Source: Methanothrix harundinacea (GTDB lineage Archaea > Halobacteriota > Methanosarcinia > Methanotrichales > Methanotrichaceae). Taken from it: a stretch of DNA of 43,015 nucleotides. Position numbers and translations under genes: made by a program. The notes under the pieces were generated by a model. The model did no database searches, was not told the origin of the DNA, and saw only the letters and a program-made list of their open reading frames with translations. Location: positions 1-43,015 of the forward strand of contig LGFT01000028.1 in assembly GCA_001509375.1 (NCBI GenBank), written 5' to 3'. Below are positions 42,714-43,015 of this stretch, one piece after another. Numbering within the stretch: the first letter of the stretch is position 1; each line of letters starts with the position of its first letter.

Positions 42714-43015
42714 ATGGAACCTGGCGAGGATCGGCCTTTGAGGAGGCTCGTCGAAAGGGAGGCAGAGAATTCTGCCATCTCAAAAGAGGGAGGGTCGAAG
42801 AGGCTGACAGGGCTCTACCCAAAACCCCTGGAGGGGGAGAGGATACCCATATCCTTCCTCGGCGCCGAGAAGAGGAGGATCGGCTGGTCGCCGGAGGAGG
42901 GAAAGAGCGTCTCTATCGACGAAGAGACCGACGTCTCCTCCCTCAAGCGGGTTCGGGAGATAAACGAGGTCCAGATCTTCAACTGGCTCACCGGGAGGGA
43001 GGGGCTGATCGAGCT
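42714..43015 (+). CDS. Unrecognised protein, 5' part only
   Basis: The frame starts at ATG 42714 and is open to the right edge (about 100 residues seen). The visible part is charged and hydrophilic with no signal peptide: an Arg/Glu-rich start, a GLYPKPLEGERIPISFLGAE segment and a KRVREINEVQIFNWLTGREG segment. I do not recognise the family. It follows marker 14 by 88 bases on the same strand, so a link to methanogenesis-related proteins is conceivable. The start is uncertain because no strong ribosome site precedes it. Confidence 0.6.
   Translation, partial: MEPGEDRPLRRLVEREAENSAISKEGGSKRLTGLYPKPLEGERIPISFLGAEKRRIGWSPEEGKSVSIDEETDVSSLKRVREINEVQIFNWLTGREGLIE

Overview
The window looks like chromosome from a GC-rich, acetate-type methanogenic archaeon, most likely Methanothrix/Methanosaeta (Methanotrichaceae) or a close relative in the Methanosarcinales. 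The evidence is formylmethanofuran:H4MPT formyltransferase, a four-subunit pyruvate:ferredoxin oxidoreductase, methanogenesis marker 14, archaeal IMP cyclohydrolase PurO, two DUF1699 proteins (a methanogen family), a geranylgeranyl reductase, and archaeal information-processing genes (TFB, Gar1, proteasome beta, FttA/aCPSF1, PIN-ATPase). Species-level assignment is inference. No rRNA, tRNA, CRISPR array or insertion sequence was recognised. Several genes appear to use TTG starts (pgk, porC, fttA, gar1, tfb, a DUF63 gene).

Layout. 1-6.8 kb: cupin protein and HEAT-repeat protein (minus), pgk (plus), DHH phosphoesterase and LarE (minus), TrkA (plus), type-4 uracil-DNA glycosylase (minus) and a small conserved-looking protein. 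6.8-10.6 kb: sugar-phosphate nucleotidyltransferase preceded by an unlisted 30-residue membrane microprotein, isocitrate dehydrogenase, a decayed CobN-like chelatase 3' end, and a MNT antitoxin next to a truncated HEPN gene. 10.5-15.1 kb: a minus-strand C1/central-carbon block (ftr, purO, porCDAB). 15.1-25.3 kb: mostly plus-strand housekeeping genes (unknown Cys/His protein, PIN-ATPase-KH protein, psmB, fttA, two winged-helix regulators, large DExH helicase) with one DUF63 membrane gene on the minus strand.

25.3-33.1 kb is the most unusual part: a cell-envelope locus. On the minus strand lie a membrane-tethered winged-helix regulator, a Cys-containing secreted protein, and a secreted stand-alone copy of the regulator's ectodomain, followed by a DUF6159 membrane protein. 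Divergently transcribed are three exported proteins: an acidic anchored protein with a two-fold repeat, a CARDB/NEW3-like anchored protein and a seven-repeat beta-propeller. A HemK2-type methyltransferase overlaps the last of these by ATGA. I propose the regulator senses something outside the membrane and controls one or both arms; this is inference.

33.7-43.0 kb: tandem DUF1699 genes behind a promoter carrying paired repeats, a NOG1-like GTPase, gar1-tfb (overlapping), an aconitase-family large subunit followed by truA, a frameshifted antitoxin relic, geranylgeranyl reductase, methanogenesis marker 14, and the start of an unrecognised gene running off the right edge.
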